From a virus, in IMG/VR virus record IMGVR_UViG_3300044691_000291, positions 1-45,798 of that record: a stretch of DNA of 45,798 nt; one strand, given 5' to 3'. Of the stretch, positions 16,919 through 24,116 are shown one piece after another. The position numbers and the translations under genes are program-made. The notes beneath the pieces are model-generated. The model was not told the origin of the DNA. It worked only from the letters and a program-made list of their open reading frames with translations, and searched no databases. Position 1 is the first letter of the stretch, and each line of letters starts with the position of its first letter.

Positions 16919-19089
16919 TGCGTAGCCTCTCGAGGTTGCTGCGCGGCCATGGTCGCTTCGTGCTCTTGCGCGTCAGCTTGGCTTTGCTGCGCGGTGGCGG
17001 CCTTCAGGTTCTCAACATGCTTTTCGTGGGCATGTTGCACAGCCTGCGTTGCAGCTTCATGCGCGGCCACATGCAATTCCTTCAACAAATCCTGAGTGAG
17101 CGCGTCTCTAGATTGTTTGTCCTGTGACTTGGCGCCAATTTCCGCGATGTCCAGTTTCAGCTTGTTGTCCATTTGGGACTTTTTCAGCATGTATTCGTTG
17201 TCGATTACGTGAGCCTGTTCCTTGATCTTGAAATTTTGAATCTCGGTCTGCTGTTCGGCCAGCATTTGCTGGGATTGCGCTGCTTGCTGCTGCAAACTTT
17301 GGAGTTGCTGCGCGGATTGGTCGGGAGGATCAAGAAGCTTGGCGATTTCTTGTCCCATTGGCCCGATGTTCTGCGCCCGAACCAAGTAGGCAAGCAACTT
17401 GGCTTTGGTTGCCGGAGGCAGGTCCATACTTTCCAGTTCGGGAACAATTACTTTCGTAAATTCATCAGCGGCTTCGCGCTCCGACTGGTCGCTAGGTCCA
17501 GTGGAAATAGTCACCCCATGGTCGCCAGCGGTTAAATCGTTGTTTTCGTCTTCGCCTTTTTCGTTCTTGCTGGTCTGGTTGACCTTGACGGTGCGGTGCT
17601 CGTCTTTGGCGTTGCGTACTCCAACTTCACGCGCTCCGTCGTACACATAAGGAATCAAATCGTTAAGAATCCGCCCGCTTAACTCGATGCCCATTTCGTA
17701 GTTATCGATGAAATGGAAAGAGCCGCGATCCTCATTGGTATCAATCTGCTTGAGTGCTACACCTGATTTATCGTTGAGTTTTTGCGCGTTGGTGGGCAGG
17801 GCAGAGAGCCCAGTAGCGGACTGTACCGAGCGTCGCGCTGATTCCTTGGCCATTTCACAAGGCTCAATTTGTGGGGCGTATGTAGGCCGTTCTGGGGCAG
17901 GGAGAAGCGTGTCGCCAGTGGCTGAAGTTTTGGCGTTGTATTCCAGGAATGCTACCGGGGTATTTGTTGCGGCTTGCCATACTTCAGGATTGTGGAATTG
18001 CCCCACAGCTCCGATGTTGGGAACTTTGGGAGTCATGCCCAAAAGTTCCATTTCTAGCGTGGAGGCGTAATTCATCATCATCTGCGGATCGCGAGCCAGC
18101 CGAATCAGGCTCATAAGCATCCGCTTCGGGACGCCACCGTCATCAATGTAGAGTTCCCGGCCAGTTAGCCAGACGATGGGAATGTATTTTCCAGGTTCTT
18201 CGTTGCGCTCCAGAATTTCCACGCCATTAGTGATGTACTGCACGATTTGGCGCTTGGTGGTTTCACGCTCATTGAGAATGTGCCCGCTCTTGCGCAACTC
18301 TTCCACTTCGTAACCATCCGGCAATTCATCTTCAAACATGGGAATAGGCTGGCCGGTTTCACCCTTCAGCGGCTTGACATGCAGCAAATTGCGTTTTTCT
18401 TCCTCGACGCGCCAGTATTCTGCCACCACTACTTGGCTCTCGGTAATCCATTTGGAGGCTACTGCGAGCTGCTCTTTGTTGAAGTCGACGATCTTGGCTT
18501 TGGGGTATTTGCGCTTGTATTCCTTGCGTGGAACGGTGTCCAGCAGAAACCAATACTTCGCGTCGGAATAATCAGCTTCTTTGCAGTCGGGATCGGGGAG
18601 GCTAGCGTTGGGATTGGGTATGCGTTTAATGACTAATTCTTGATCGAAAGTCTTTTCGGAAACATACTGCCGCAGGATGCGCCAGCCGCCATAACTGCGG
18701 TAGCACATATTCTCGAAGCCACAGGCATAAGCCGATTGGGCGTTGGATTTGTATTCAATTTCACGAATCAAATCGCCGCGGAGTTCAGCGGTCTTATCGT
18801 TGGCTCCAAATCCGCGAGGCACAACATTGACAGCTCGCTTGCTCTGGCGAACCCCATTCACCACTTTGTTTATGACTTGGGTTAATTCATCGGTAGAGCA
18901 ACACGGACGGTTGGCATCTTTACGGGCCTTGCGCTCTTTAGGAGGCCAAGGATCTCCCGACACGTACCGCATATCCTCATTGCCTTCGTCGCGAATGTCG
19001 CGCCATCGATCCAGGCAATACTCGTAGCTGTCCCTTATTTCCTTGAGAAGTTTTTCGTTCTTGGTGGAGTATTCGCGGTCTTCAGGCAA
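16915..19089 (-). CDS. Portal protein, P22-like (724 aa)
   Basis: The length is nearly that of P22 portal gp1 (725 aa). Family-like segments include 'YEYCLDRWRDIRDEGNEDMRYVSGDPWP', 'RPCCSTDELTQVINKVVNGVRQSKRAV', 'IREIEYKSNAQSAY..GFENMCYRSYGGWRI' and 'DTLLPAPERPTYAPQIEP'. The C-terminal 150 residues form a long Gln/Ala-rich helix that probably makes the barrel reaching into the capsid. The start is TTG at 19089, overlapping the 64-aa gene by 8 nt, with no in-frame ATG near. It forms the dodecameric DNA gate at one capsid vertex. Confidence 0.9.
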   Translation of the reverse strand: MPEDREYSTKNEKLLKEIRDSYEYCLDRWRDIRDEGNEDMRYVSGDPWPPKERKARKDANRPCCSTDELTQVINKVVNGVRQSKRAVNVVPRGFGANDKTAELRGDLIREIEYKSNAQSAYACGFENMCYRSYGGWRILRQYVSEKTFDQELVIKRIPNPNASLPDPDCKEADYSDAKYWFLLDTVPRKEYKRKYPKAKIVDFNKEQLAVASKWITESQVVVAEYWRVEEEKRNLLHVKPLKGETGQPIPMFEDELPDGYEVEELRKSGHILNERETTKRQIVQYITNGVEILERNEEPGKYIPIVWLTGRELYIDDGGVPKRMLMSLIRLARDPQMMMNYASTLEMELLGMTPKVPNIGAVGQFHNPEVWQAATNTPVAFLEYNAKTSATGDTLLPAPERPTYAPQIEPCEMAKESARRSVQSATGLSALPTNAQKLNDKSGVALKQIDTNEDRGSFHFIDNYEMGIELSGRILNDLIPYVYDGAREVGVRNAKDEHRTVKVNQTSKNEKGEDENNDLTAGDHGVTISTGPSDQSEREAADEFTKVIVPELESMDLPPATKAKLLAYLVRAQNIGPMGQEIAKLLDPPDQSAQQLQSLQQQAAQSQQMLAEQQTEIQNFKIKEQAHVIDNEYMLKKSQMDNKLKLDIAEIGAKSQDKQSRDALTQDLLKELHVAAHEAATQAVQHAHEKHVENLKAATAQQSQADAQEHEATMAAQQPREATQ

Positions 19090-19276
19090 GTCGTTTACGC
19101 AATTTGCGTGCGCGGATAGTCGGAATAAATTGCGATGGCTCGATGGGGGTTGACGCGCAGGCTGCTACGCCCGCCTCAAAACCTTTTTGAAATCCGGTCT
19201 TGTAAGCAATGTCGCGAATGTCGCGCACGCGGTCCAAGGCCTCTTTAGCCATCTGCTGGGGAGTTTTATCGCTCAT
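19082..19276 (-). CDS. Small helical protein upstream of portal (64 aa)
   Basis: The protein is alpha-helical ('QQMAKEALDRVRDIRDIAYKTGFQKGFEAGVA') with a basic C-terminus. The ATG at 19276 overlaps the stop of the 59-aa gene (ATGA), and its own stop overlaps the portal start. The tight coupling supports it as a real gene. The family was not recognised. Confidence 0.7.
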   Translation of the reverse strand: MSDKTPQQMAKEALDRVRDIRDIAYKTGFQKGFEAGVAACASTPIEPSQFIPTIRARKLRKRLA

Positions 19277-19452
19277 AGCAGATCCGTGACACCGCGCAAG
19301 GGACGCGGAGCACGCTTCACTGTCTTAACCTTTTTCGGGAGCTTCATGCCCTTGCTGGCAGCGTTCCATTCCTTCACGCCAGCCGCGCCTAACGCTTTCT
19401 TGCCCAATGGTGAATTGCCCCACGCCGCTTGTTTCTGTGATTTCCAAGCCAT
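19273..19452 (-). CDS. Very basic small protein (59 aa)
   Basis: The frame from ATG 19452 to TGA 19273 encodes a Lys/Arg-rich, Trp-containing peptide ('WGNSPLGKKALGAAGVKEWNAASKG', then 'KVKTVKRAPRPLRG'). Its start overlaps the stop of the zinc-finger gene upstream, and its stop overlaps the next ATG. A nucleic-acid-binding role is plausible from charge alone. The 'PLGKKALGAAGVKEWN' segment resembles short conserved phage proteins next to terminase, but no function is known. Confidence 0.65.
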   Translation of the reverse strand: MAWKSQKQAAWGNSPLGKKALGAAGVKEWNAASKGMKLPKKVKTVKRAPRPLRGVTDLL

Positions 19453-19685
19453 CAGCCGCGCACCCCCACATTTCCGTCCTTCACGCCCAGCGGCCCGCTA
19501 ATCTGCACAATGTGCCGGCGAATAATCTTGCTGGGCTCGCCAAACTTGGTCGATCGGCCATATTGGGCTTCTTCCTCTGCGGTGGTGCGCGCCTCTTCCC
19601 GCAGATAAAACTCGTTGTGGTCGATGGCTTCCTGAGTGGTTTTGAACTGTTTCCCACAGGATAAGCACATCATCAGGTCGCTCAA
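19452..19685 (-). CDS. Small zinc-finger-like protein (about 77 aa)
   Basis: The protein contains Cys-x2-Cys followed twelve residues later by His ('CLSCGKQFKTTQEAIDH'), a zinc-finger half-site. A helical acidic middle and a basic end follow. The start is uncertain. A TTG at 19685 overlaps the upstream stop as TTGA, which matches the coupling style of this genome. An ATG at 19727 has GGGAGG too close to it and would overlap the upstream gene by 46 nt. Confidence 0.6.
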   Translation of the reverse strand: MSDLMMCLSCGKQFKTTQEAIDHNEFYLREEARTTAEEEAQYGRSTKFGEPSKIIRRHIVQISGPLGVKDGNVGVRG

Positions 19686-19882
19686 GTGAGCTGCATCACC
19701 ATCGGGCCAGCTTGGCCACTCTGGCATTCCTCCCAGATCCCGCGTTTGGAGGTGTCGGCAATGCGAATCACTCGGCGAGGGCCATCCCAATAACCGTCAC
19801 CACGGGCCACAACAGCTTTCGCTTCATTTACCGGGAGGTAGTAGCAGGAACCACTGGAGGGGAGGATTTCTATTTTAGAAAT
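19682..19882 (-). CDS. Conserved-looking small protein lacking a standard start codon (up to 66 aa)
   Basis: The frame open from about 19888 to the TGA at 19682 encodes 'YYLPVNEAKAVVARGDGYWDGPRRVIRIADTSKRGIWEECQSG', which has the composition of a real small phage protein. There is no ATG or TTG after the preceding in-frame stop. Candidates are ATT at 19882 or a GTG within 'AVVARGD', neither with a clear ribosome site. The putative promoter at 19941-19970 lies just upstream. It could use a rare start codon or be translated with little leader, or the sequence could contain an error. The product is unknown. Confidence 0.5.
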   Translation of the reverse strand: MSKIEILPSSGSCYYLPVNEAKAVVARGDGYWDGPRRVIRIADTSKRGIWEECQSGQAGPMVMQLT

Positions 19883-19940
19883 GGGTAATCAACTAAACCG
19901 CACACAGGCTGTGCGTAGCCGTTCGGTGCTGATGGTGCAG

Positions 19941-19970
19941 AAATTACTGTGTTTAGCGTATACCTGTCAA
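19941..19970 (-). promoter_or_regulatory. Putative leftward promoter for the portal-capsid operon
   Basis: On the minus strand TTGACA (19970-19965) is followed 18 nt later by TAATTT (19946-19941). It lies in the 131-nt gap between the terminase large subunit and the small genes before portal. Upstream of it, ATTTTGACACA (plus-strand sense, about 19979-19989) repeats a motif also found in the control region at 23.65 kb. This would allow capsid genes to be expressed separately from terminase. Confidence 0.5.
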
Positions 19971-20013
19971 TGACATTCTCATTTTGACACAGTTTTTGTG
20001 CCTATAAGACACA

Positions 20014-21462
20014 CTACCCCCATGCGCTAACCGGCCGCGGCGCCGACACTGGCTTCGGCTTAGGCGCAATCTTTACAGCAAAAGTCATGGCCAGCATATC
20101 ACCACAGTCTGGGCTCGACAGCCCACGCTCTTTCATGCTGTCCTTCTGCTCAAGGCAAATCTGTCCTTTGGCGTTGTAAGAATAGAGCGGTCCCACCAGA
20201 TCATCGGCCAACTCGGGATCATCGGGGATCTGCGGCTGCATCGCCAGCCAATCGCGCATTTCTCCCCACACTTCAGTCCGCTTGTTTAGATATTTCTTGG
20301 TGTCGTTGGGTGTGGCTCCACCGCGGAACTCAAAGGTGTGAAATCCTCGTATGCGAATATGGTCAACGGTACCGGAGCCAAGCCCATCGCCGTCAACAAC
20401 CGTGGCATCGGGCTTTTCTTTTTCCTGCCAATGAATGACTCTCTCAGCCACAAATGCAGTGTCTTTGCCTCGTAACTTCTCCAAGATGACAGACTTCCGG
20501 CCTTGCCGGTAGCCAATAACTGTCTGATCATCACCGTAACGAGCTACATCGCAAGAGAGAATCTTTGGTAACTCCGCATATCCATCTGCTTTTACTTTCC
20601 GCGCTGCATCAACATCGTTGGGCGGGATGAATTGGTCCGAGCCAACCAAAGGAAACTCGCCGCGTATCCAGATGCGAACGTGGTAGCTGTCCTCGCCATG
20701 ATCAGCTACCTGCCGATCCTGCTCCGCATGGTTCGTCCCTTCAACTGTTCGAGCATCAATCTGAAACGTCTTCCAGCGATGCTTATTCTTTCCAAAACAC
20801 TCTCTAAATCGTCCATAAGGTCTGGTTGGATTCCCGAACGCCACCCATATAATCTCCGTGTTTTCATCAGTTAGCGTGCCTTCAGTGTTCGCCCAAATGG
20901 TGTCATGGATGCCGCTGGCCTCGTCAAATACCACGATGATCCGTTTGTCTTTATTGTGCAACCCGGAGAACGCTTCCATATTCTCTTTGGACCATGGGAT
21001 AAAATCCGTTCGCCATTCCCGCTCATGGCCAGGCTGCCGGCTAGTGATGCTGGTTGCCTTGACTTCCCACCAATAGGAATTAAAGGACAAGCGTGTCCAT
21101 TTGGAGGCTTCGGGCTGGGTCTTGGTCGCTAACTGAGTACCAGTATTAGCCGTCACCACGACTTTACAATCCCCACAAGTGCTCATGCCCCAATTGATGA
21201 TCATGGAAACAAGAGATGACTTGCCGATGCCCTTACCGGAGGCTACAGCTATTTGACATGGTTGGAAGCGTGTCTCAGGATTTTGAAGATGATCCCGAAT
21301 GTGAGCGAGTATCTCACCTTGCCATTTACGCGGACCTTTGGAATCAGCCAGCTCTTTCTGGCCCCAGGGATAGAACCGTTGAGCAAAAGCAAGGGGATTG
21401 TCAGTGGTCTCGCAAACCTCCGCGAGTATCTGCGCTTGCAAGTCAGGCGAGGCCGTTGCCAT
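20014..21462 (-). CDS. terL: Terminase large subunit (482 aa)
   Basis: The ATPase domain has a Walker A at residues 76-82 (GKGIGKS) and a Walker B at 176-181 (VVFDE). The nuclease domain has the expected acidic residues: D305 in 'LSCDVARYGDD', D357/D359 in 'VVDGDGLG', and D452/D455 in 'SPDCGDMLA'. The length suits a complete protein. The ATG at 21462 lies within the end of the small-subunit gene (20-nt overlap), a usual arrangement. It cuts concatemeric DNA and pumps it through the portal. Headful packaging is consistent with the permuted ends of this assembly but is not proven. Confidence 0.93.
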   Translation of the reverse strand: MATASPDLQAQILAEVCETTDNPLAFAQRFYPWGQKELADSKGPRKWQGEILAHIRDHLQNPETRFQPCQIAVASGKGIGKSSLVSMIINWGMSTCGDCKVVVTANTGTQLATKTQPEASKWTRLSFNSYWWEVKATSITSRQPGHEREWRTDFIPWSKENMEAFSGLHNKDKRIIVVFDEASGIHDTIWANTEGTLTDENTEIIWVAFGNPTRPYGRFRECFGKNKHRWKTFQIDARTVEGTNHAEQDRQVADHGEDSYHVRIWIRGEFPLVGSDQFIPPNDVDAARKVKADGYAELPKILSCDVARYGDDQTVIGYRQGRKSVILEKLRGKDTAFVAERVIHWQEKEKPDATVVDGDGLGSGTVDHIRIRGFHTFEFRGGATPNDTKKYLNKRTEVWGEMRDWLAMQPQIPDDPELADDLVGPLYSYNAKGQICLEQKDSMKERGLSSPDCGDMLAMTFAVKIAPKPKPVSAPRPVSAWG

Positions 21463-21994
21463 GCTTGCGCTTCCTGATCTCGTTTACCGCTTCGGCTAAT
21501 CCATCCATGCCGGTGACCTTCACATTATCTTTTAGTAGCCCGAGCCGTCGATACAACAGCTCTAGATTCTTGGTCTTATCGCTCAACTTTAGCGTCGTAC
21601 GCAGAATGGCTTTGCGCTCGCCGTCGCCGGATCCGCCTGTGGTGTCTTCGCGTATCTCTTGCACCGCTGCCCAATCATCTCTGCTAAGTTCTGATAATGC
21701 TATGCCTTGGGGCTTGCCATACTCGTCAATCTTGACGTAATTGGCCATGTTGGAGAAGGCCAGGCGGGCCACTTCTTCATCGATCTTATCTGCTCTAAGT
21801 TCAAGTTTATCAGCGCGGGCCGAGTTGAGCCGGTCGATTAGCTTTTGAACTTTGTTGTTCTTCAATAGGTTTGTGGCTTGGGAAGCTGCCGTAGATGAGC
21901 TGTAACCTGCTGCGATTGCGGCTCTTGTACCATTCAGGTCGATAACGTAGTTTTGTGCGAACTTTTGTTGCCGGAATGAGGTCTTTTTAGCCAA
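21443..21994 (-). CDS. terS: Terminase small subunit (183 aa)
   Basis: The N-terminus has the helix-turn-helix start of the Terminase_2 family ('FRQQKFAQNYVIDLNGTRAAIAAGYSSSTAASQATNLLKNNKVQKLIDRL'). The central coiled helix and the 'LLYRRLGLLKDNVKVTG' end are also typical. The start is TTG at 21994; only six codons separate it from the in-frame stop upstream, so no other start is possible. It recognises the packaging site and hands DNA to the large subunit encoded downstream. Confidence 0.9.
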   Translation of the reverse strand: MAKKTSFRQQKFAQNYVIDLNGTRAAIAAGYSSSTAASQATNLLKNNKVQKLIDRLNSARADKLELRADKIDEEVARLAFSNMANYVKIDEYGKPQGIALSELSRDDWAAVQEIREDTTGGSGDGERKAILRTTLKLSDKTKNLELLYRRLGLLKDNVKVTGMDGLAEAVNEIRKRKHGNGLA

Positions 21995-22023
21995 TTTCGG
22001 GCTCGTTTTGGCTCAAAATGTCC

Positions 22024-22233
22024 TTAGATACGGGGTCCACGGTTAGCCCTCACGGCATCAGCCCAGCGCTCGCCAGCCAAGAAATCGCGATCTGCCTTAA
22101 GTTCTGCATCAATTTCAATCTCAAAGCGGCTTGGAACTAATACTTTATGACAAAATTCACATACCTTTTGAGATCCAAAGTAAGTGGGTACTTCACGCCC
22201 GTGACCGAGTAGCCAGCAAAGATATCTACGCAT
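22024..22233 (-). CDS. Small zinc-finger protein upstream of terminase (69 aa)
   Basis: The N-terminus 'RRYLCWLLGHGRE' is followed by Cys-x2-Cys ('VCEFCHKVL') and an acidic helix. The same layout ('IKRFICWLWGHDLW..' then 'CDRCG') occurs in a 51-aa gene at 35880-36035 on the other strand, so the two are probably distant paralogues. ATG at 22233. Such short treble-clef-like proteins are common in phage early and late leaders; no function is known. Confidence 0.7.
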   Translation of the reverse strand: MRRYLCWLLGHGREVPTYFGSQKVCEFCHKVLVPSRFEIEIDAELKADRDFLAGERWADAVRANRGPRI

Positions 22234-22254
22234 GGGCGCTAGAATACTCCAATT

Positions 22255-22455
22255 TCAGGAATGTTCCCTCAGCCATTCGCACATTTGCTGCTCCAGCACG
22301 ATATCTTCGCTCAGCCCATGCTGCCTGCGGAAGTCTTGACACAGGATGTATTCATCCGCTCGGGCTCGGTTCAGCAGTGTCCATGCTTCACGCTCGCGGT
22401 CCCAGATTCGTTCACGCTCTGCTCGATAGGCTAATATGGCCTCGTGGGTCAACAC
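22255..22455 (-). CDS. Small helical protein (66 aa)
   Basis: The protein is Arg/Glu-rich and helical ('HEAILAYRAERERIWDREREAWTLLNRARADEYILCQDF'). It starts with GTG at 22455. It lies between the tRNA gene and the small zinc-finger gene. Its composition matches real coding sequence better than any overlapping frame. The family was not recognised. Confidence 0.6.
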   Translation of the reverse strand: MLTHEAILAYRAERERIWDREREAWTLLNRARADEYILCQDFRRQHGLSEDIVLEQQMCEWLREHS

Positions 22456-22538
22456 TCTTTTCTACCAGCGAGGGGCCGCATCAGTCTTTGGCTAGCGCTT
22501 CACTAAACTAGGGAGCGGCAGAGTACCAGAAACCGCTC

Positions 22539-22628
22539 CGCAGGGAGTTGGATTTGAACCAACGAGGGGTTTCTGAGGCCCCAACTGGGTCTCTAGCCCA
22601 GCGCATTCAGCCACTCTGCCATCCCTGA
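22539..22628 (-). tRNA. tRNA-Ser, anticodon AGA
   Basis: The minus strand folds as a class II tRNA. The acceptor is TCAGGGA/TCCCTGC (pairs 2-7 good, 1:72 a T-C mismatch). The D-stem is GCA/TGC, and the anticodon stem is CTGGG/CCCAG with loop CTAGAGA. The long variable arm is GGGG/CCCC, and the T-stem is GTTGG/CCAAC with loop TTCAAAT. The discriminator is G and no CCA is encoded. The loop places U33 before AGA, so it reads UCU (and more if A34 becomes inosine). G73 and the long variable arm are serine identity elements. An A34 serine tRNA is rare in bacteria. Confidence 0.88.
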
Positions 22629-22678
22629 AACTTTTTGATGCGGTAGCCACGAATCGATCCTCAACGCAGCAGTTACGC

Positions 22679-22834
22679 CTAAATCTCGCGCCCACGGAGT
22701 AAGTAATAAATCACCACGATGATCAGCACCAGCCCGAAGATCCCGATGCCCCCACCGGCGCCGTAGTGCCCGTAACCGACATAACCGCCTCCACCGCCGA
22801 CTAGCAAGAGAATCAGAATTAGAATTAGTAGCAT
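22679..22834 (-). CDS. Small membrane protein, DUF3309-like (51 aa)
   Basis: The protein has two hydrophobic helices ('LLILILILLLVGG' and 'IFGLVLIIVVIYYLLRG') around a Gly/Tyr-rich loop, the pattern of short DUF3309-type membrane proteins widespread in bacteria. ATG at 22834 follows the stop of the preceding 51-aa membrane gene by one base, so the two are coupled. A function is not known for the family. Confidence 0.65.
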   Translation of the reverse strand: MLLILILILLLVGGGGGYVGYGHYGAGGGIGIFGLVLIIVVIYYLLRGREI

Positions 22835-22835
22835 G

Positions 22836-22991
22836 TCAGTGGGAGTGCACCAGCACAAGGCTCCAGAGATAAAACGCCATCCCTGCCCAGCCAATGTGCA
22901 GATATTGGTGCCACGGTCCAGTTCGCCCAGGTCCCCAAACCGCCGCCAGCGTGCAGCAGAAAGCAGCAAGAATCAGAAAAACGTATGGCAC
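22836..22991 (-). CDS. Small membrane protein (51 aa)
   Basis: A GTG start at 22991 is preceded by AAAAGGAG at six bases. The protein has a first helix (about 3-18), a Gly/Pro/Trp loop and a second helix (about 34-48) ending His-Ser-His. It is coupled to the DUF3309-like gene. The pair might form a small membrane complex; no lysis motif is evident. Confidence 0.6.
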   Translation of the reverse strand: MPYVFLILAAFCCTLAAVWGPGRTGPWHQYLHIGWAGMAFYLWSLVLVHSH

Positions 22992-23003
22992 TGGTTCTCC
23001 TTT

Positions 23004-23177
23004 TCAGGCAAATTGCCTTGGGCCTTTTGGGGGGTTGGGAGGACCAAGCAGGGACTTGATCGCCCAATCCAACTGTTCCAAAGTCACGTAATAGTCGTTG
23101 TTCTCACCAACCACTTGCCCTTTACTGCGGGCCAGCGTTCCCAACTTCACCGACAATTCCATGAGCGCGGTAGCCAT
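23004..23177 (-). CDS. Small protein, paralogue of the 24987-25208 product (57 aa)
   Basis: The core 'QVVGENNDYYVTLEQLDWAI' closely matches 'QVVGEKNDYYVTLAQVERAL' in the rightward gene at 24987-25208. The ATG at 23177 has GGAGGG upstream. The C-terminal 20 residues are Pro/Gly-rich. Having one copy in each arm suggests duplication across the control region or a shared partner. The family was not recognised. Confidence 0.62.
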   Translation of the reverse strand: MATALMELSVKLGTLARSKGQVVGENNDYYVTLEQLDWAIKSLLGPPNPPKGPRQFA

Positions 23178-23224
23178 CGAAGCACAGCCCTCCGCTGTTG
23201 TGTCAAAGAGAGACGCTGCAAATC

Positions 23225-23277
23225 TTTATATGCTTCAAAAGGGAAGAGAGCAAGCGAAATGTCTCTTTTTGGAGACA
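23225..23277 (-). promoter_or_regulatory. Putative leftward promoter with an upstream palindrome
   Basis: On the minus strand TTGCTC (23253-23248) and TATAAA (23230-23225) are spaced by 17 nt, ahead of the 57-aa gene. Immediately upstream of the -35 is a perfect inverted repeat TGTCTC-N6-GAGACA (23260-23277), the right size for a dimeric regulator. Alternatively the palindrome is a weak terminator for the 97-aa gene. The 114 nt from 23178 to 23291 contain no credible gene. Confidence 0.45.
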
Positions 23278-23291
23278 GGTGTGTCTTTTCG

Positions 23292-23585
23292 CTAAATCCG
23301 CTGCGAACTCACCGCTAATTCTTGGCTCTCGCGCAAGCCGGGCCATTCTTGCTGGGCTTTGAACACTATCCTGTGCTCGCGCGGATCGTAGACATGGAAC
23401 TCATCGACATCCCGCTCAGCTAGCCAAGTGGCGCGTTCCTCGGCTTTTTGCCGGCCGTCGCAGCTCTCCACCAAGAAGTGCTCGCGGTCGCAAGGCTTCC
23501 TGTAGATGTGGTAGCGGGTGTCCGGCGGTTCTATCCGTAAATCTATGACTTCAATCATGATGCTCACCGGGTCTGCTTTGCGCAT
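23292..23585 (-). CDS. First gene of the leftward arm, unknown (97 aa)
   Basis: The ATG at 23585 has AGAGGG eight to thirteen bases upstream and a promoter-like sequence at 23610-23637. The protein is charged and mixed alpha/beta ('DTRYHIYRKPCDREHFLVESCDGRQKAEERATWLAERDVDEFHVYD'). ATG at 23550 is an alternative start. Its position next to the divergent promoters suits an early regulator or takeover protein, but nothing in the sequence proves it. Confidence 0.6.
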   Translation of the reverse strand: MRKADPVSIMIEVIDLRIEPPDTRYHIYRKPCDREHFLVESCDGRQKAEERATWLAERDVDEFHVYDPREHRIVFKAQQEWPGLRESQELAVSSQRI

Positions 23586-23609
23586 GGCCCCATAGCCCTC
23601 TGAAAGACC

Positions 23610-23637
23610 ATTCTACAAACATTTTGAACAGAATCAA
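23610..23637 (-). promoter_or_regulatory. Putative leftward promoter (divergent control region)
   Basis: TTGATT (23637-23632) and TAGAAT (23615-23610) on the minus strand are spaced by 16 nt and sit 25 nt before the first leftward ATG. ATTTTGACACA at about 23656-23666, upstream of this promoter, is shared with the other leftward promoter near 19.98 kb and may be a phage control element. Confidence 0.5.
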
Positions 23638-23729
23638 TAGATCTTCCAGTGTATATATTTTGACACAACTCTCCGGGCTGACATCGCAGCTAGCGCGTTG
23701 ATTATTTTGTGGTGGAGTGTCGATTTCAC

Positions 23730-23757
23730 TTGACAACGTATAGCCATAGTATATACT
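23730..23757 (+). promoter_or_regulatory. Putative main rightward early promoter
   Basis: A perfect TTGACA (23730-23735) and TATACT (23752-23757) are spaced by 16 nt, 22 nt before the first rightward ATG. This is the best sigma-70-like promoter in the window. Together with 23610-23637 it defines the point from which the two arms diverge. Confidence 0.7.
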
Positions 23758-23779
23758 GGCTCACATGGAGGCAACACTC

Positions 23780-23905
23780 ATGAACTTCAAGGTAACCATC
23801 GTGGCCAGCGGCGAGAAAAAGTACTTCCACACCTACCAGCAGGCCTGGGACTGGGTCTGTCAGCGCTTCGGATTCTCCAGCGTGAGGATCGAAGAAATAC
23901 GCTAA
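23780..23905 (+). CDS. First rightward early microprotein (41 aa)
   Basis: The ATG at 23780 has GGAGG eight bases upstream and follows the early promoter. The 41-residue product is aromatic and basic ('KKYFHTYQQAWDWVCQRFGFSSVRIEEIR'). As the promoter-proximal early gene it may modify host functions. The family was not recognised. Confidence 0.65.
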   Translation: MNFKVTIVASGEKKYFHTYQQAWDWVCQRFGFSSVRIEEIR

Positions 23906-23940
23906 ATTAGTGCTTGCTTTTGTCCATACGGAGTATTACT

Positions 23941-24114
23941 GTGCAACGCATGAAAAGCAAACCCAAGGACCAAATGCTGATGATTAAAGCCAGCAAAGCC
24001 GAGCACAACGCCTTTACCAAACTGGCCGATTCGCGACATACCACGCTTTCTCAGCTAGTTAGGGACCTTTTGCACCGCGAGCTCGAGGCAGGGAAGAAGA
24101 GCGAGGCAGCGTAG
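23941..24114 (+). CDS. Ribbon-helix-helix-like DNA-binding protein (57 aa)
   Basis: A GTG at 23941 is preceded by CGGAG at seven bases; ATG at 23950 is the alternative. Residues 12-50 have the strand-helix-helix layout: 'QMLMIKASKAEHNAFTKLADSRHTTLSQLVRDLLHRELE', with the 'TTLSQLVRDLL' helix typical of Arc/CopG-type dimers. It probably controls the adjacent divergent promoters. It is the only clear transcription-factor-like protein in the early region apart from zinc fingers. Confidence 0.75.
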   Translation: MQRMKSKPKDQMLMIKASKAEHNAFTKLADSRHTTLSQLVRDLLHRELEAGKKSEAA

Positions 24115-24116
24115 CC

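Noticed and set aside
19881-19973. A rightward 30-aa frame in the gap after terminase.
   Set aside because: The ribosome-like GGAGG is too far away, and it overlaps the putative leftward promoter and the leftward small gene.
22575-22605. CTA as the anticodon of the tRNA (amber suppressor).
   Set aside because: The five-pair stem CTGGG/CCCAG fixes the loop as CTAGAGA, so U33 is followed by AGA.
22492-22695. A leftward 67-aa frame around the tRNA.
   Set aside because: It reads straight through the tRNA gene and has no conserved features.
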